DNA of 64,000 nucleotides from the NCBI GenBank assembly GCA_028571685.1, contig CM053143.1, positions 194,625,829-194,689,828 of the forward strand, in the 5' to 3' direction. Shown here piece after piece: positions 43,419 to 53,290 of the stretch. The notes beneath the pieces were generated by a model, which worked only from the letters and a program-made list of their open reading frames with translations, had not been told where the DNA came from and did not search any database. How positions within the stretch are numbered: position 1 is the first letter of the stretch; every line of letters starts with the position of its first letter. The position numbers and the translations under genes were made by a program. The DNA comes from Heterohyrax brucei (lineage: Eukaryota > Chordata > Mammalia > Hyracoidea > Procaviidae).

Positions 43419-43904
43419 CAGGACGTGGACATCACCCACAGTCCTAACGACAGCGTGGCAGTCGTGGCAACAGCGTATCCAGGCATCCATGAAGCTTTCT
43501 GAGAGCAGTCACCCGCCAAACCCTCAGGACAATGAACTCATCAGACCTCTGGTCTCTGGTATGAGGTGGTTGGGTCCTCATCTCAGGTCGTGGGAAGACA
43601 CAGGGACCTTCAAGACCAAGATCACCTGGCCGACTGAGGCCAGCCCAGGGGAGGCCGCTTGCTGGGAGGACCATTTCCGGGTAGGAAAGGCGGTGCTGAC
43701 GGTTGCTGGGCCGCGCAGAAGGCTGGAGGGCGGCGTCCGCCCAGAGGTACCGTGGAGGAGAGACCAGCCAGTGCTCTCTGAAAACTGAGCCCTGAGAACC
43801 CCATGGAGCCCGGTTCTCCTCTGGCCCACACCAGCTGTAACCAACTAGCTAACAGCTGGTTTCTGTCCCTACGTCTGTCTGTCTGTCCTGCCATGGTGGC
43901 TGGC

Positions 43905-44309
43905 ACACTGCTGTGAAGCTGAAAGCTGTGTCACTAGCATTTCAAGTACAAGCAAAGGCACCCAGATGTCAGCAGAAGGAACTGCAACAGAACTTCCAGA
44001 CTAAGACAGGCTGGGAGGAAAGGCCTGGTGCTCTCCTTCCACCAGTCAGCTGGTGGAAACCCGATGGAGCTCAACAAGACGCTGTCCCCGATCTTGACTC
44101 ACTGACTTTAGATGTGCCATCAGAAGGGACTGGTTGCTGGAGAAAGACATCACATTTGGTGAAGTGGAGGCCAGCCAAGACGAGGGACCACCCCCCATGA
44201 GATGGACTGACACAGTGGCTGCAGTGAGGGGCTTGAGCATAGCAATGACGGTGGGTGACGTGGTGACCGCAGGGTGGCTATGAGTCAGAACCAAGTCAAC
44301 AGCTACTAA
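43905..44309 (+). mobile_element. RTE 5' end joined to RTE 3' end
   Basis: 43905-44090 matches the RTE 5' region (gtgtcactagcatttcaag, aacttccagactaagacagg, ggaggaaaggcctggtgctc, gtcagctggtggaaacccg). 44091-44309 is the RTE 3' end (gtgccatcagaagggactgg, agaaagacatcacatttgg, gagatggactgacacagtgg, gtggctatgagtcagaacc). The ~3 kb that would lie between is absent, giving a SINE-sized derivative with no coding capacity. Confidence 0.8.
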
Positions 44310-45083
44310 AAACGGAGATCCACATCAGCCACCGTGCTGGGTCAGCTTCACTGCGGGGGGCACATGGGCAGTGCCAGGAAGCAGTCTCTGTGCAAACCTT
44401 CTGGTAGAATCTGGGCACCACTGCTCTGCAGGGTCTCTCCATGAAACACTCAAGCTGCTCCAGCTGACCCGCTCAGGACCATCCTTCCAGGCATGACCCT
44501 TGGAGCTCAATCCTTTGTCCAGCGCTTGTCTAACTGGACCTGCTTGAAGGAGGCCACAGTGCACGTGCCGGTGCCATAAGAGGCTGGTACTGTTAGCATG
44601 GTGCAGAATCCCTGGGCACACTCCAGATTGCTGACAGCCACAGGGAAACCCTGTTTTCTGCTTAGACCCAGCTGAGAAGTGAAGAGATGTCTGGCAACCC
44701 TGGTTGGTCTGGAAGAACTGCTAATTAAGATGTCTCGTGCCTCGGCTCCCCAGACCCTTGTTCTGTAGCTCATCGGGTTACAGTGGGTGGCAGACCAGGT
44801 GCTGTCCCCCGGGGGCTTTGCGAGGACCGATGGCTGTGTAACTTCAGTGGCAGGCAGCGGACAGCCGCCATAACCAGAGACTTGAGCAGCTGTGGAAGCC
44901 CACAGTGGTGGCACCTGGTTGCAGGGAGAACCGGTGTGGGTCAGCTTAGGCCCTCGTTCAACGTCCTGCCCACAGTCAGTCCTCTCTGCACTTGCTGAGC
45001 GGCTTCAAGTCACAGTTGTCACCAGAGAGGCACGTATGGCCCAGTGACACTGCAGTGGCCCTTCAGGGTCAGCGGGTTTTGTT
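44310..45083. other. Single-copy DNA, no gene seen
   Basis: A minus-strand frame of 135 codons (44507-44914) has a less biased composition than most but matches no family I know and has no supporting splice sites. A possible old pseudogene fragment cannot be excluded. Confidence 0.35.
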
Positions 45084-45598
45084 TGTCTTAGTTGCCTTGT
45101 GCTGCTGTAACAGAAATGGCACAGGTAGCTGGCTTTAACAAACAGAAGTCTGTTCTGCCACCGTCTAGGAGACCAGAAGTCCAAGCTGAGGGTACTGGCT
45201 CTGGGGGAAGGCTTTCTTCCTCTACCAGTTCTAGAAGGGAGGGAAAATCCATCTTAATAATCTTCCCTGGTCTAGGAACTTCTCAGTTCAGGGACGTGGG
45301 GTCCAAGAGACATGCTGTGTCCCCAGTGCTTCTCTCTTGGTGTCATGAAATCCCTCTACTCTCTGCTCATTTCTCTTTTTTAACATCTCAAAAGAGATTG
45401 ACTCAAGATATGGCCTAATCCTATACATTGAATCCTGCCTCATTAATTAACTGCCTCTAGTCCTGTCTCACTAATGGTATAGCAGTCAGGATTTACAACG
45501 CAGAAGATAATTACATCAGGTCACAAAATGGTGGACATCTGCACAACACTGGGAATCATAGCCCACCTGAGCTAACACACACGACTCAATCTGTTGCA
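45084..45598 (-). mobile_element. MaLR-type LTR, reverse
   Basis: Plus-direction reading: tgtcttagttgccttgtgct, gctgtaacagaaatggcac, gctggctttaacaaacag, gaagtccaagctgagggtac, gaaggctttcttcctctacc, cattgaatcctgcctcatta, ggtcacaaaatggtggacat, ctgggaatcatagcccacc. Both ends are present; no internal region adjoins, so a solo LTR. Confidence 0.88.
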
Positions 45599-45732
45599 CC
45601 ATTTGTACAGACAACGGGCCTGGGGCATGAGATAGCTGTGATGGATACACCACCGCTGGTGGCTCACGCAGGAATTCTGGGTGGGACCACTCATGTCACT
45701 GACATTTCTTCCCTCTTTGCCCTCATCCTCAA

Positions 45733-46018
45733 ATCACCATCATCGCCATGACCATCATTGTCATCGTCAGTGCAGTGACCGTATCACCGCCATCACCACC
45801 GTCCTCACTGTCAGCACCACAGTCGTCACCACCACCGTGGCGTCCTCACCGTCATCACCGCCGTCACCACCATTATCACATAACCATATCAGCACCGTCA
45901 CATCACCATCACCATCATCACCACGATTATCACACCACATCGTTACCGCCGGCATCACCAGCACCACCAGCGTCACCAGCATCACCAGCACCATTCCCAG
46001 CATCACCAGCATCATGCC
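45733..46018. repeat. CAC/ATC degenerate satellite tract
   Basis: Built of caccatcatc, accgtcatcacc and, at the right end, a (caccagcat)n-like 9-bp motif (catcaccagcaccaccagcg). The phrase ttatcacataacc at about 45873 is shared with 49535-49957. Confidence 0.92.
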
Positions 46019-46044
46019 AGCCCCTGAGTTAGATCACGGAAGTA

Positions 46045-46322
46045 ATTAAGTCCATTCTAAGGAGGGCAAAACTACATCTCAAGCACTTTGGACACGTTGT
46101 CAGGAGGGACCAGTCCCAGAGAAGGACATCATGCTTGGTAAACGAAAGAGTCAGTGAAAAAGAGGAAGACCTGCAGGACACTGGATTCACTTGGGGGCTG
46201 TGACAACGAGCTCAGGCACAAGAGCAGCTGTGAGGATGGCTGGACCTGGCAGTGTTTGGTTGTGTGGTACATCTGGTTGCTCTGAGCTGGAATCAGACTG
46301 ACGGCACCTAACAACAACCTCT
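46045..46322 (+). mobile_element. RTE LINE 3' end
   Basis: Reads aaggagggcaaaactacatc, ctttggacacgttgtcagg, gggaccagtcccagagaagg, acatcatgcttggtaaacg, gagtcagtgaaaaagagg, tggctggacctggcagtg, and tail gacggcacctaacaacaacc. Confidence 0.94.
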
Positions 46323-46700
46323 TTTCCACGTTACTGCTGGTGACAATGCTAACCTCCTTTGGGGTACTACGTACACAACAAGGGTCCCTTCTCCTAAAGT
46401 TCCCCCAAATGCTTTTTTTTTTACCTTTTCTCAAGCCCCTACGTAAGTCTTTTCAAGGCCCTTTTAGCCTCTGTTTGACTGCCCAGGATGCAGCTAGTTC
46501 TTTCAGTTTTCTAGGTGACATTCTGCCACTTTCAGACCCCAAATATCAGTTCTGTTGCTATATGATAAACATTCCCAGACTCACGAGCTTCAAACTATAA
46601 TCTCTTGGGGAAGAGCCTAGTGGGGACGGTCCACCTCTACTCCATAGTGCCTGGGGCTTCCACTGGGAAGGACAGAAGGTCCCGGTTGACTTCAGGGTTA
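46323..46700. other. Single-copy DNA, no gene seen
   Basis: Less GC-rich than average, with a poly-T run at 46413-46422. The phrase ccccaaatatcagttctgttgc, ctatatgataaacattcccag may be the edge of an old element. No gene supported. Confidence 0.35.
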
Positions 46701-46777
46701 GGGTCTTGTCTTAGGCTGGGTTTCCTAGAGAAGCAGAACCAGTGCAGACATCGTATATAATACATACATATAAAAAA

Positions 46778-46932
46778 ACTAAACTTTTGCTGTAGAGTCA
46801 GTTCTGACTCATGTTGTCCTTTAGGACAGAGTGGAACTGTTCCATTGACAGAAGGAGTACCTCGTGAATTTGCACTGTCAACCTTTTGGTTAGCAGCTGT
46901 GGCTTTTAGCCCCCGCATCACCAGAGTTTCCT
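46778..46932 (-). mobile_element. Afrotherian short SINE inside LTR-like element
   Basis: Plus-direction reading: cttttgctgtagagtcag, ttctgactcatgttgtcc, gacagagtggaactgttcc, tttgcactgtcaacctttt, ggttagcagctgtggctttt, catcaccagagtttcc. Full length. Confidence 0.92.
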
Positions 46933-47231
46933 AACTTACATCAAGAAAACAGCTCGTGTGGCTGGAGAGGCTGCAAATCCCTGAGTTTGTGGACCGGGCT
47001 GGAGGCGTCCCTTGATTCACATAGCTGAAGGTGCTGACAAACCCCAGGTCAGCAAGTCAACAGCAGGCCTCTGGCTCTCAGGCTGTGGAGGCTGATGAAC
47101 CCCGAGATCAGCAGGCAAGCAAGTAGCTCAGGTCTCAAGAACCAGAGGTCAGATGAACAGGAGCCTGCTGCAGGATCCAGAGTGAGCAAAGGCCACACCC
47201 CCAAGGAAACTCCCTTTTAACTCATTGGTTG

Positions 47232-47365
47232 CTCACAGTGGATCTCATCCTAGAGAGGTAGTTATGTTGTATCAGATCTCATCCTGGAGGTACTTACATT
47301 GTATCAGATCTCATCCTGGAGGTAAACACATTGTATCAGATCTCTTTACGGAGGTGATCACATCA
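47232..47365 (+). repeat. Approx. 33-36 bp tandem repeat, 3.5 units
   Basis: The unit ttgtatcagatctcatcctg + gaggtacttaca repeats with substitutions (tagttatg, acttacat, aaacacat). Neighbouring copies are about 90% identical, suggesting local expansion after the host element inserted. Confidence 0.88.
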
Positions 47366-47671
47366 TTAAAAAGCTGTCAAGCTGCATCCTAACTGCCAAA
47401 ATATTGAGGATCAGGCCCAGCTAAGTTGATACACAGCCTTAACCATCACAGCCTGGAATTCTCCAAAGCCTTGTCAGTCTCTTGGTTGAGGCTGGGCTGG
47501 GAAGACAGTCTGTCTACCAGAATAGGCACTGGGCTTCCTGACAACATGGTAGCTCTAAGGAGTTGAACCTCTCTCCCTGGGCAGCTCAGGGCTCTTGGCA
47601 TGGGTGTTCTAATGAGCCTGCAGAAGCCACACAGCCTTTCTCCCTAACCTCACTTCTACCACACTGGTGAC

Positions 47672-48124
47672 TGTCTTAGGCATTAACTAAGAGAAATTTG
47701 TCCTTTTACAGTTTAGTAGTCTAGAAGTCTGAATTCAAGGCATCAGCTCCAGAGAAAGGCTTTCTTTTTCTGCAGCTTCTGGGAGAAGGTCCTTGTCATC
47801 AATCTTTCCCTGGTAGAGTAGCTTCTCAGAGCAGGGCCCCCGGGTCCAAAGCATACCACTGTTCTCCTGGCTCTGGGTTCTTGGCGGTATGAGGTCCCTG
47901 TGTCTCTCTGCTTCCTTGTCTCTTTTCTGTCTCAGAAGATGTTGACTGAAGATACAGTCTCATCAGAGATTGAATCCTGCTTCATTAACATCACAGAGGT
48001 TAGGAATCACAGCACATAGGAAAGTCACGTCACATGACAGAATGGTAGGCAATCGCAATCCTGGAAATCATGGCCTCGCCCAGTTGACATGTATTTTGGA
48101 AGGGCGTTATTCAACCTGTGGCAA
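47672..48124 (-). mobile_element. MaLR-type LTR, reverse, with internal deletion
   Basis: Plus-direction reading: tgtcttaggcattaactaag, tctgaattcaaggcatcag, ggagaaggtccttgtcatc, aagatgttgactgaagatac, tcatcagagattgaatcctg, aatggtaggcaatcgcaatc, ggaaatcatggcctcgccc. It is close to the copy at 25262-25780 but lacks the first ~35 bp after the terminus. Confidence 0.86.
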
Positions 48125-48275
48125 TTAAAAATGAGCACAGGCCAGTCAGATTCAAGAACTGAGTGTGCATGAGTGTGAGTGCTTGTGTGTGCGTGTGTGA
48201 ATGTGCAAATGGGAGGCAGTTCTGTGACCCTGCTTCTTGATTTGAGGATGTCCAAGAACTTGCAGACATGTTTTA

Positions 48276-48400
48276 AAGTTGTCATGTCTCAATTTCTTCG
48301 TCTATAAAATGGGGTGATATCAGTCCTTACCTCACGGGGGTGCAGTGAGCATCACACAGGTGCCTGATGCTCCATCCGCACTCAGCACCTGTGTGTTCTC
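48276..48400 (-). mobile_element. MIR fragment
   Basis: Reverse MIR core: gtctcaatttcttcgtctat, aaaatggggtgatatcag, ccttacctcacgggggtg, gcagtgagcatcacac. Confidence 0.7.
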
Positions 48401-48699
48401 AGTGTTGTTGTGACCACCCCAACTGTCATTATGGCATGGGCGTGTGTTCGGACCCAGTCACCTGATAGTTCACATGGGGTCACATGATCCTGTGGACAGG
48501 CAGCTGTCAGGAGCAGACAGCACTTGGTGTTTTCTTCATTTCCCCACTCTGCTTTGCCACTGATATTTTGTTCATAGTCCTTTCAACAAAGGATTCCAAG
48601 TGGCTTACAGCACAAGATGCATAGAACACACAGAATATAATCCAGATGGACTCCAAAGGCTAAATCCAAAGAGAATGTAACCCTTTATGTATAACATGA

Positions 48700-49270
48700 A
48701 GGACTGACAGGTTTGTGTTGACATAGTTAAGCTTTTCTTGGCAGCCAAGGAGTAAATAAACCAGGTTAACAGTCCTCATTGTGGGAACGGGGAAACAGCC
48801 TCCTTCCTTGAGGGGAGGCTCTGCCCAGTCCCTGGCTGGCAGAGGGACGTTATCAGAGTGACGTGGGGTGGTGACATGATTCATGAATGGCACCCTCCAA
48901 CTGTGTGGCTTGTTTTCCACTGAGGGTCAGCGCGAGGCTGCACGTCATAGCCAGCTGTTTACGGCGTTTTCAAGCTCAAGTGGAAATAGGTGCTTGGATG
49001 AATTGTCTCTCCATTTGGGTCAAAAGGCATGAATTTCAGCAGCAAAATGGTTCGCGCAGCAATCTTTGCTTTCCGCCTGAGCTGGTCGGCTCTGAGCCTG
49101 GCTGCAGCCTCCCGCCCCATCGCGGTCGGCCTCACTAAATCTTTTGACAGGAGTCATTGTCCAGAGCAGCGCCCCAAACGACTTCTCTAAACGGAGTCAT
49201 TCATTTGGCAATAATAGGAGGCCGGCTGCCGGCCCTGCTGACGGCAAGGTTTTCCCGTTGATGACATCTC
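48700..49270. promoter_or_regulatory. Repeat-free island, candidate conserved noncoding element
   Basis: Balanced-composition DNA with no repeat similarity. Motif-dense phrases include cttttcttggcagccaagg, gagtaaataaaccaggttaac, acatgattcatgaatggcac, ggcatgaatttcagcagcaa, aatcttttgacaggagtc and cattcatttggcaataatagg. The frames are closed, so coding exons are unlikely. Conservation is inferred from texture only. Confidence 0.38.
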
Positions 49271-49364
49271 TTGTCAGGGTACTTGGAACCTCAGTGTATC
49301 CCCGGCAGTGCCTCTGGCCAGGCGGGAGGGGGCTGTATAGGTCTGGGGCCTGGGTGGTGAGTTT

Positions 49365-49497
49365 GGGGCACCACTGAAACCTGTTCGGCATCACAGCTGC
49401 ACACAGGCTTGCACTGACAAGCGGGTGGGGTTGGCCGTGGAACCCGGTCTCCTGCGTGGAGGGCAAGCGCTCTGCCCCCATGCCACCACTGCCTCAC
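49365..49497 (-). mobile_element. tRNA-Gly/RTE composite SINE, head part
   Basis: Plus-direction reading: accactgaaacctgttcggc, atcacagctgcacacaggct, tgcactgacaagcgggtgg, ggaacccggtctcctgcg, ggagggcaagcgctctgcc, gccaccactgcctcac. The tRNA-Gly-like head is readable on the minus strand; the RTE-like body is cut off. Confidence 0.85.
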
Positions 49498-49534
49498 TGG
49501 GACATGGCTTTCCTACAGTATTTTGTTAACCCCC

Positions 49535-49957
49535 ACCACTGCTGCCAACCTCACCAACACCACTGTTATCATATAACCGTCAGTAACATCAGCACCATCA
49601 CGCTCATCACCACCATTGTCACATAACCAACACCCCCATCACCACCGTTATCACATAACCAACGCTGCTACCACCATCATTATCATATAACCAAAAGCAC
49701 CACGACCACCCCCTTTGCCATCATTATCACAGACCAGCGTCACCTTCACCACCGGCGTCACCTTCTCCACCGGCGTCACCTTCGCCACCACTATCATCAT
49801 GTAACCACCGTCACCATCATTACCATGTCACCACCACTGCCACCACCAGTATCATATAACCAACGTCACCATCGCCACCGTCATCACATGACCAGCACCA
49901 CTAACACCACCACTGTCACCATCTTCACTGTTGTCACACAGCCAACACCACCGTCAT
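49535..49957. repeat. CAC/ATC degenerate satellite tract with ataacc punctuation
   Basis: About 420 bp of caccacc/catcacc words in which a cacataacc or catataacc phrase recurs at least six times at irregular 30-90 bp intervals (about 49565, 49620, 49652, 49683, 49800, 49850). The same punctuation is seen once at 45873. Confidence 0.93.
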
Positions 49958-50104
49958 CTATTCCGTTGCTTTTCCCGTGCCTTGTTTACAGAGTAAAACC
50001 TGTGTGGGTGTAATTTATTCATTGTCCCTGCTGACGACTTTCCTGAAGATTGCGTATGCTGTGATGGACGTGTCTGTGTCCTGCAGACCACACTGGTCAG
50101 TGTC

Positions 50105-50356
50105 CTATTTATCGCAGGGGCACTTCTCTGAGCATTGCCGCACGTGTGGTAGGTCTCTCTCCGCCTCTTCCTCTGCTCCCTGCACTGTCAGAGCTGTCAT
50201 TGTATTACCCTCGATGTCCTGAATGTCATCCAGATGTCTTCTTTTTAATATTTCCTTTATCTTTGGGTAAAGAAAAACGTCACTGGGGGCCAGATCAGGT
50301 GAATAGTGACGATGTTCCAATACAGTGCTTTGTTTACTGGCTAAAAGCTCCCTCAC
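50105..50356 (-). pseudogene. mariner transposase C-terminal remnant
   Basis: The minus-strand frame reads VLEHRHYSPDLAPSDVFLYPKIKEILKRR and then DDIQDIEGNTMTAL, the conserved YSPDLAPSDxFL block around the last catalytic aspartate of mariner transposases, followed by the usual tail. Family members are about 345 residues; only some 80 remain, and the rest is absent or rearranged. Inactive. Confidence 0.9.
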
Positions 50357-50568
50357 GGACAGCTATACAATTAAGTTCATGAACTCGCCACCGTGCCACT
50401 GTGCAATGATTATTCCAGAAAGGGTTCCACAAAGGGTGGACTAGGTGCTGACATTGGTGCATAGCTTCCCAAAGGGAGCACTTCAAAGATGACTGTAGTA
50501 ATATTCAGCAGAAAGGTATGTAGCACTTAGGATAATTAAGTATGAGGACTTAATTGTCAGACCTCATG
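50140..50568. mobile_element. mariner DNA transposon remnant, rearranged
   Basis: Left part 50140-50360 is antisense transposase. Right part 50367-50568 is bounded by an inverted 10-mer (ACAATTAAGT at 50367-50376, ACTTAATTGT at 50548-50557) continuing to gtcagacctca, and reads like mariner terminal sequence. The two parts seem to be in opposite orientation. Confidence 0.72.
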
Positions 50569-50601
50569 TATTTTGGGAGGTCCCAATTCAAACCATAGCT
50601 C

Positions 50602-50641
50602 TCTCTGTGTGTGTGTGTGCACACGCATCTGTGTGTTTGTG
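50602..50641. repeat. (TG)n microsatellite
   Basis: ctctctgtgtgtgtgtgtgc continues into cacacgcatctgtgtgtttg, an interrupted TG run. Confidence 0.85.
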
Positions 50642-51282
50642 AATTCACACCCAGTGATTCCAGACGGTTGGGAAACAATGTTTCTCACAAGTAGGACCTT
50701 ATAGGCTAAGCTTAGGCCTTTTTAGAATTCCTGAAGGACTTAAGACAATTAAAGCTGTTCAGTTGGCTGCTGTGGGGCTCAGCCCCAAACTTCCACTGCG
50801 GACAGGGCCTCGGTTTCCTGTCTGTGCCTGGAACCCGGCTGGGCTCCTGCAGCTCTGGCCCTCTTGGGGATAGAGCAGGGAGCAGCCGCCCATGCCACCC
50901 CTACCCCAGAACCTCTCAGGCGGCTCTGGGTCCTGTGGGGTCTTAGTGAGCTGCTGGGACAGGAACTTGTGTAACGGGACCCCGTAGTAAGCCCAGAACA
51001 ATGCCAACAACAACCTCGCCTTTTAATTCTGCAACCGGAGAGGGGGTGACAGCGGCCTGGGCCTCCCTTCGGGGCCTCGGGTGACTTATTGATCCACAGA
51101 TTACAAATGCTGGTGACCCCGGGAGAGGGCACTGTCAGCTGCCAGGCATTTTGTTGGAAGATGACTCCCGCTGATGAGATACAGGCCACTCTGGACAGCC
51201 AACTCTGCTGAACTATGGGATGGGAAGGGTGAAGTCACTGCCTGTCTTCAGATGCAAAGTGCACCGTCGGTCCCGGTGTTGG
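50642..51282. other. Single-copy DNA, no gene seen
   Basis: No recognised repeat. Minus-strand frames around 50759-51189 show no domain. Confidence 0.4.
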
Positions 51283-51605
51283 CGGCAGCTGCCATGGGGT
51301 CAGCCCCCAGCTTATGGCGACCCCACGGGCAGCAGAACAAAGTGCTGCCTGGTGCTGCGCCGTCCGGTGATCCGTGGTGGGCTGGACTGCCGGGCCCCAC
51401 AAGATTTTTAGAAAGTGATTGCCAGGGCTCTCTTCCTAGTCCACCCTCATCTGGAAGTTCTGCTGACACTTGTGCAGCATCACAGCAGCACCCAGTTTTC
51501 CACCGACAGACGGGCAGTGGCTGACCTCCCGGGGGCTCTGGCTGGGAACTGAACCCAGATCTCTTGCAGGGAGGGTGAGAACTCTACTGGTGAGCCAGCA
51601 CTGCC
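51283..51605 (-). mobile_element. tRNA-Gly/RTE composite SINE, full length
   Basis: This is the most complete copy. On the minus strand: tRNA-Gly-like head with A-box ctggctcaccagtagagttc and B-box ctgggttcagttcccag; then the tgtcggtgg region; the RTE-5'-like segment (complement of cttcctagtccaccctcatc and agaaagtgattgccagggc); then the RTE-3'-like tail (complement of tatggcgaccccacgggc, gctgcctggtgctgcgccg). The tRNA part is too diverged to be a working tRNA gene. Confidence 0.88.
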
Positions 51606-51825
51606 CCCAGAAGCGTTCCTCCCTCACTCTGCAGAGACTGGCTGGTGTGGCCATCCTTCCAGCTGCCGAGAGAATGCCAGCAGCAGGGCACTCATGTGTC
51701 GCAGTACTGGTGTTGTTGCTGTTGTTGTGAGGTGCCATCGGGTCGGTTCCAACTCAGAGCTACCCTAGAAACAGCAGAACGAAACCCTGCCTCGTCTTGC
51801 GCCGTGCCCATGATCATGTTTATGC

Positions 51826-52454
51826 TTAAGCCCATTGTTGTGGCCACTGTGTCAATCCATCTCGTTGAGGGTCTTCCCCTTTTCCCTGACCCTCCACTCT
51901 GCTAAGCATGATGTCCTCTAGGGACTGAACTTTCCTGACAACATGTCTAAAATATGTAAGACGCAGTCTTGCCATCTTTGCTTCCAAGGAGCACTCTGGT
52001 TGTGCTTCTTCCAGAACAGATCTGGTGGTTCTTTTGGTGATCCTTGGTATATTCAACATTCTCCCCAAAACCACAGTTCAAAGGCGTCAATTCTTCTTCC
52101 GTCTTCTTTGTTCATGGTCCAGCTCTCACATGCGTATGTTGCGACTGAAAATGCCATGGCTTGGGTCAGGCGCGTTTTAGTCTTCAGGGTGACATCCTTA
52201 CTTTTGAATACTTTGAAGAGGTCCTTTGCAGCAGATTTTCCTGGTGCAGTGCATCTTTTGACTTCCTGACTGCTGCTTTCACGGGCGTTGACTGTGGACC
52301 CAAGTAAAATGAAATCCTTGACAACTTCAATCCTTTCTCCATTTACGACAGTGTTGCTCACCGACCCAGTAGTGAGGGTTTTTGTTTTCTTGACGCTGAA
52401 GTGCAATCCATGCTGAAGGCTGTGGTCCTTGATCTTCATCAGTAAGTGCCTCAA
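51826..52454 (-). pseudogene. RTE polyprotein C-terminal remnant
   Basis: Two overlapping minus-strand frames (52053-52454 and 51826-52074) carry QHGLHFSVKKTKTLTTGS, KDFILLGSTVNARESSS, LTQAMAFSVATYACESWTM and then RMLNIPRITKRTTRSVLEEA plus RLRLTYFRHVVRK. These are the segments that follow the reverse-transcriptase core in RTE/BovB proteins. A frameshift or stop near 52060 separates them. Confidence 0.93.
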
Positions 52455-53061
52455 AACTTCTTCATTTCCAGCAAGTAAGGTGATGTCGTCTACATAAAGC
52501 AGGTTGTTAATGCGTCATCCTCCAATTCTGATGCCTCATTCTTCTATGTATAATACAGCTTCTCAAATTATTTGCTCGGCATACAGATTAAAAAGGCATG
52601 GTGAAAGGATACAACCCTGACACACACCTTTCCTGACTTTAAACCACGCAATGTCCCCTTGTTCTGTTCATGTGACTGCCTCTTGATCCATGCACAGATT
52701 CCTTAAGAGGACAATTAGGTGTTCTGGAATTTCCATTCTCCACAACATTAGCCATAGTTCAATCTGATCTACACAGCTGAATGCTTTTGCGTAGTCGATG
52801 AAACACAGTAAACATTTTGCTGGTATTGTTTGTTTTTAGCCAAAATCCATCGGACATCACCATGATATCCCTGGTTCCAAGTCTTCTTCTGAACCCAGCT
52901 TCAACTTCTGGCAGCTGCTTGTCAGTATACCGTTGTAGTCACTTTGGAATGATCTCGAGCAGAATTTTACTCGGGTGTGATGTCAACAATATTGTTCGGT
53001 AATATGCACATTCAGCTGGATCACTTTCTTCCGAATGGGCGTAAATATGGATCTCTTCCTG

Positions 53062-53289
53062 TCAGCTGGCCAGGCAGCTGTCCTCCAAATTTCTTGGCAC
53101 AGATGAGCACTTCCAGCGCTGCATCTGTCTGTTGAAATATCTCAGTTGATATTCAATCAATTCCTGGAGACTTTTTTTCACCAATGCCTTCAAAGCAGCT
53201 TCGACTTCTTCCTTCAGTACCACTGGTTCCTGATCACATGCTGCCTCTTCAAATGACTGAACACTGGCTAGTTGTTTCCGGTGCAACAT
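53062..53289 (-). pseudogene. RTE reverse transcriptase entry region remnant
   Basis: The frame holds PVVLKEEVEAALKALVKKS and then QMQRWKCSSVPRNLEDSCLAS; RTE proteins have an EEVEAALKALxKxKSPG motif just before the reverse-transcriptase fingers. The sequence then breaks; between 52500 and 53060 the conserved order survives only as short pieces in changing frames, including antisense of AFDCVD-like and YADD-like regions. Confidence 0.82.
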
Positions 53290-53290
53290 A

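Larger units (their letters stand above)
46701..47455 (-). mobile_element. Reverse LTR-like element with SINE and 36-bp repeats inside
   Basis: The left end (cttaggctgggtttcctag, agaagcagaaccagtgcag) and right end (ccagctaagttgatacacag, ccttaaccatcacag) match the two ends of a common mammalian LTR-type repeat in reverse orientation. The body includes ggctggagaggctgcaaatc and ccctgagtttgtggaccgg. A SINE lies at 46778-46932 and a tandem repeat at 47232-47365. I could not name the subfamily. Confidence 0.6.
51705..53290 (-). mobile_element. RTE (BovB-like) LINE, 3' 1.6 kb
   Basis: This is the longest RTE copy. The 3' end is marked by a (TTG)n tract at 51708-51728, that is a (CAA)n tail, followed by the family tail gaggtgccatcgggtcgg. 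It then reads upstream through the post-RT region and much of the reverse transcriptase. Landmarks include catcctccaattctgatgcc, tctacataaagcaggttg, gacctgac-type gatacaaccctgacacac and ttgcgtagtcgatgaaacac. The endonuclease region and 5' end are missing. Confidence 0.95.

Noticed and set aside
44507-44914. Minus-strand frame of 135 codons outside obvious repeats
   Set aside because: It has a fairly unbiased composition but matches no protein family I recognise and has no convincing splice sites; kept only as a note in the single-copy stretch.
51540-51605. tRNA-Gly-like sequence on the minus strand
   Set aside because: A and B boxes are visible, but stems are mismatched and it is continuous with a SINE body, so it is a SINE head, not a tRNA gene.
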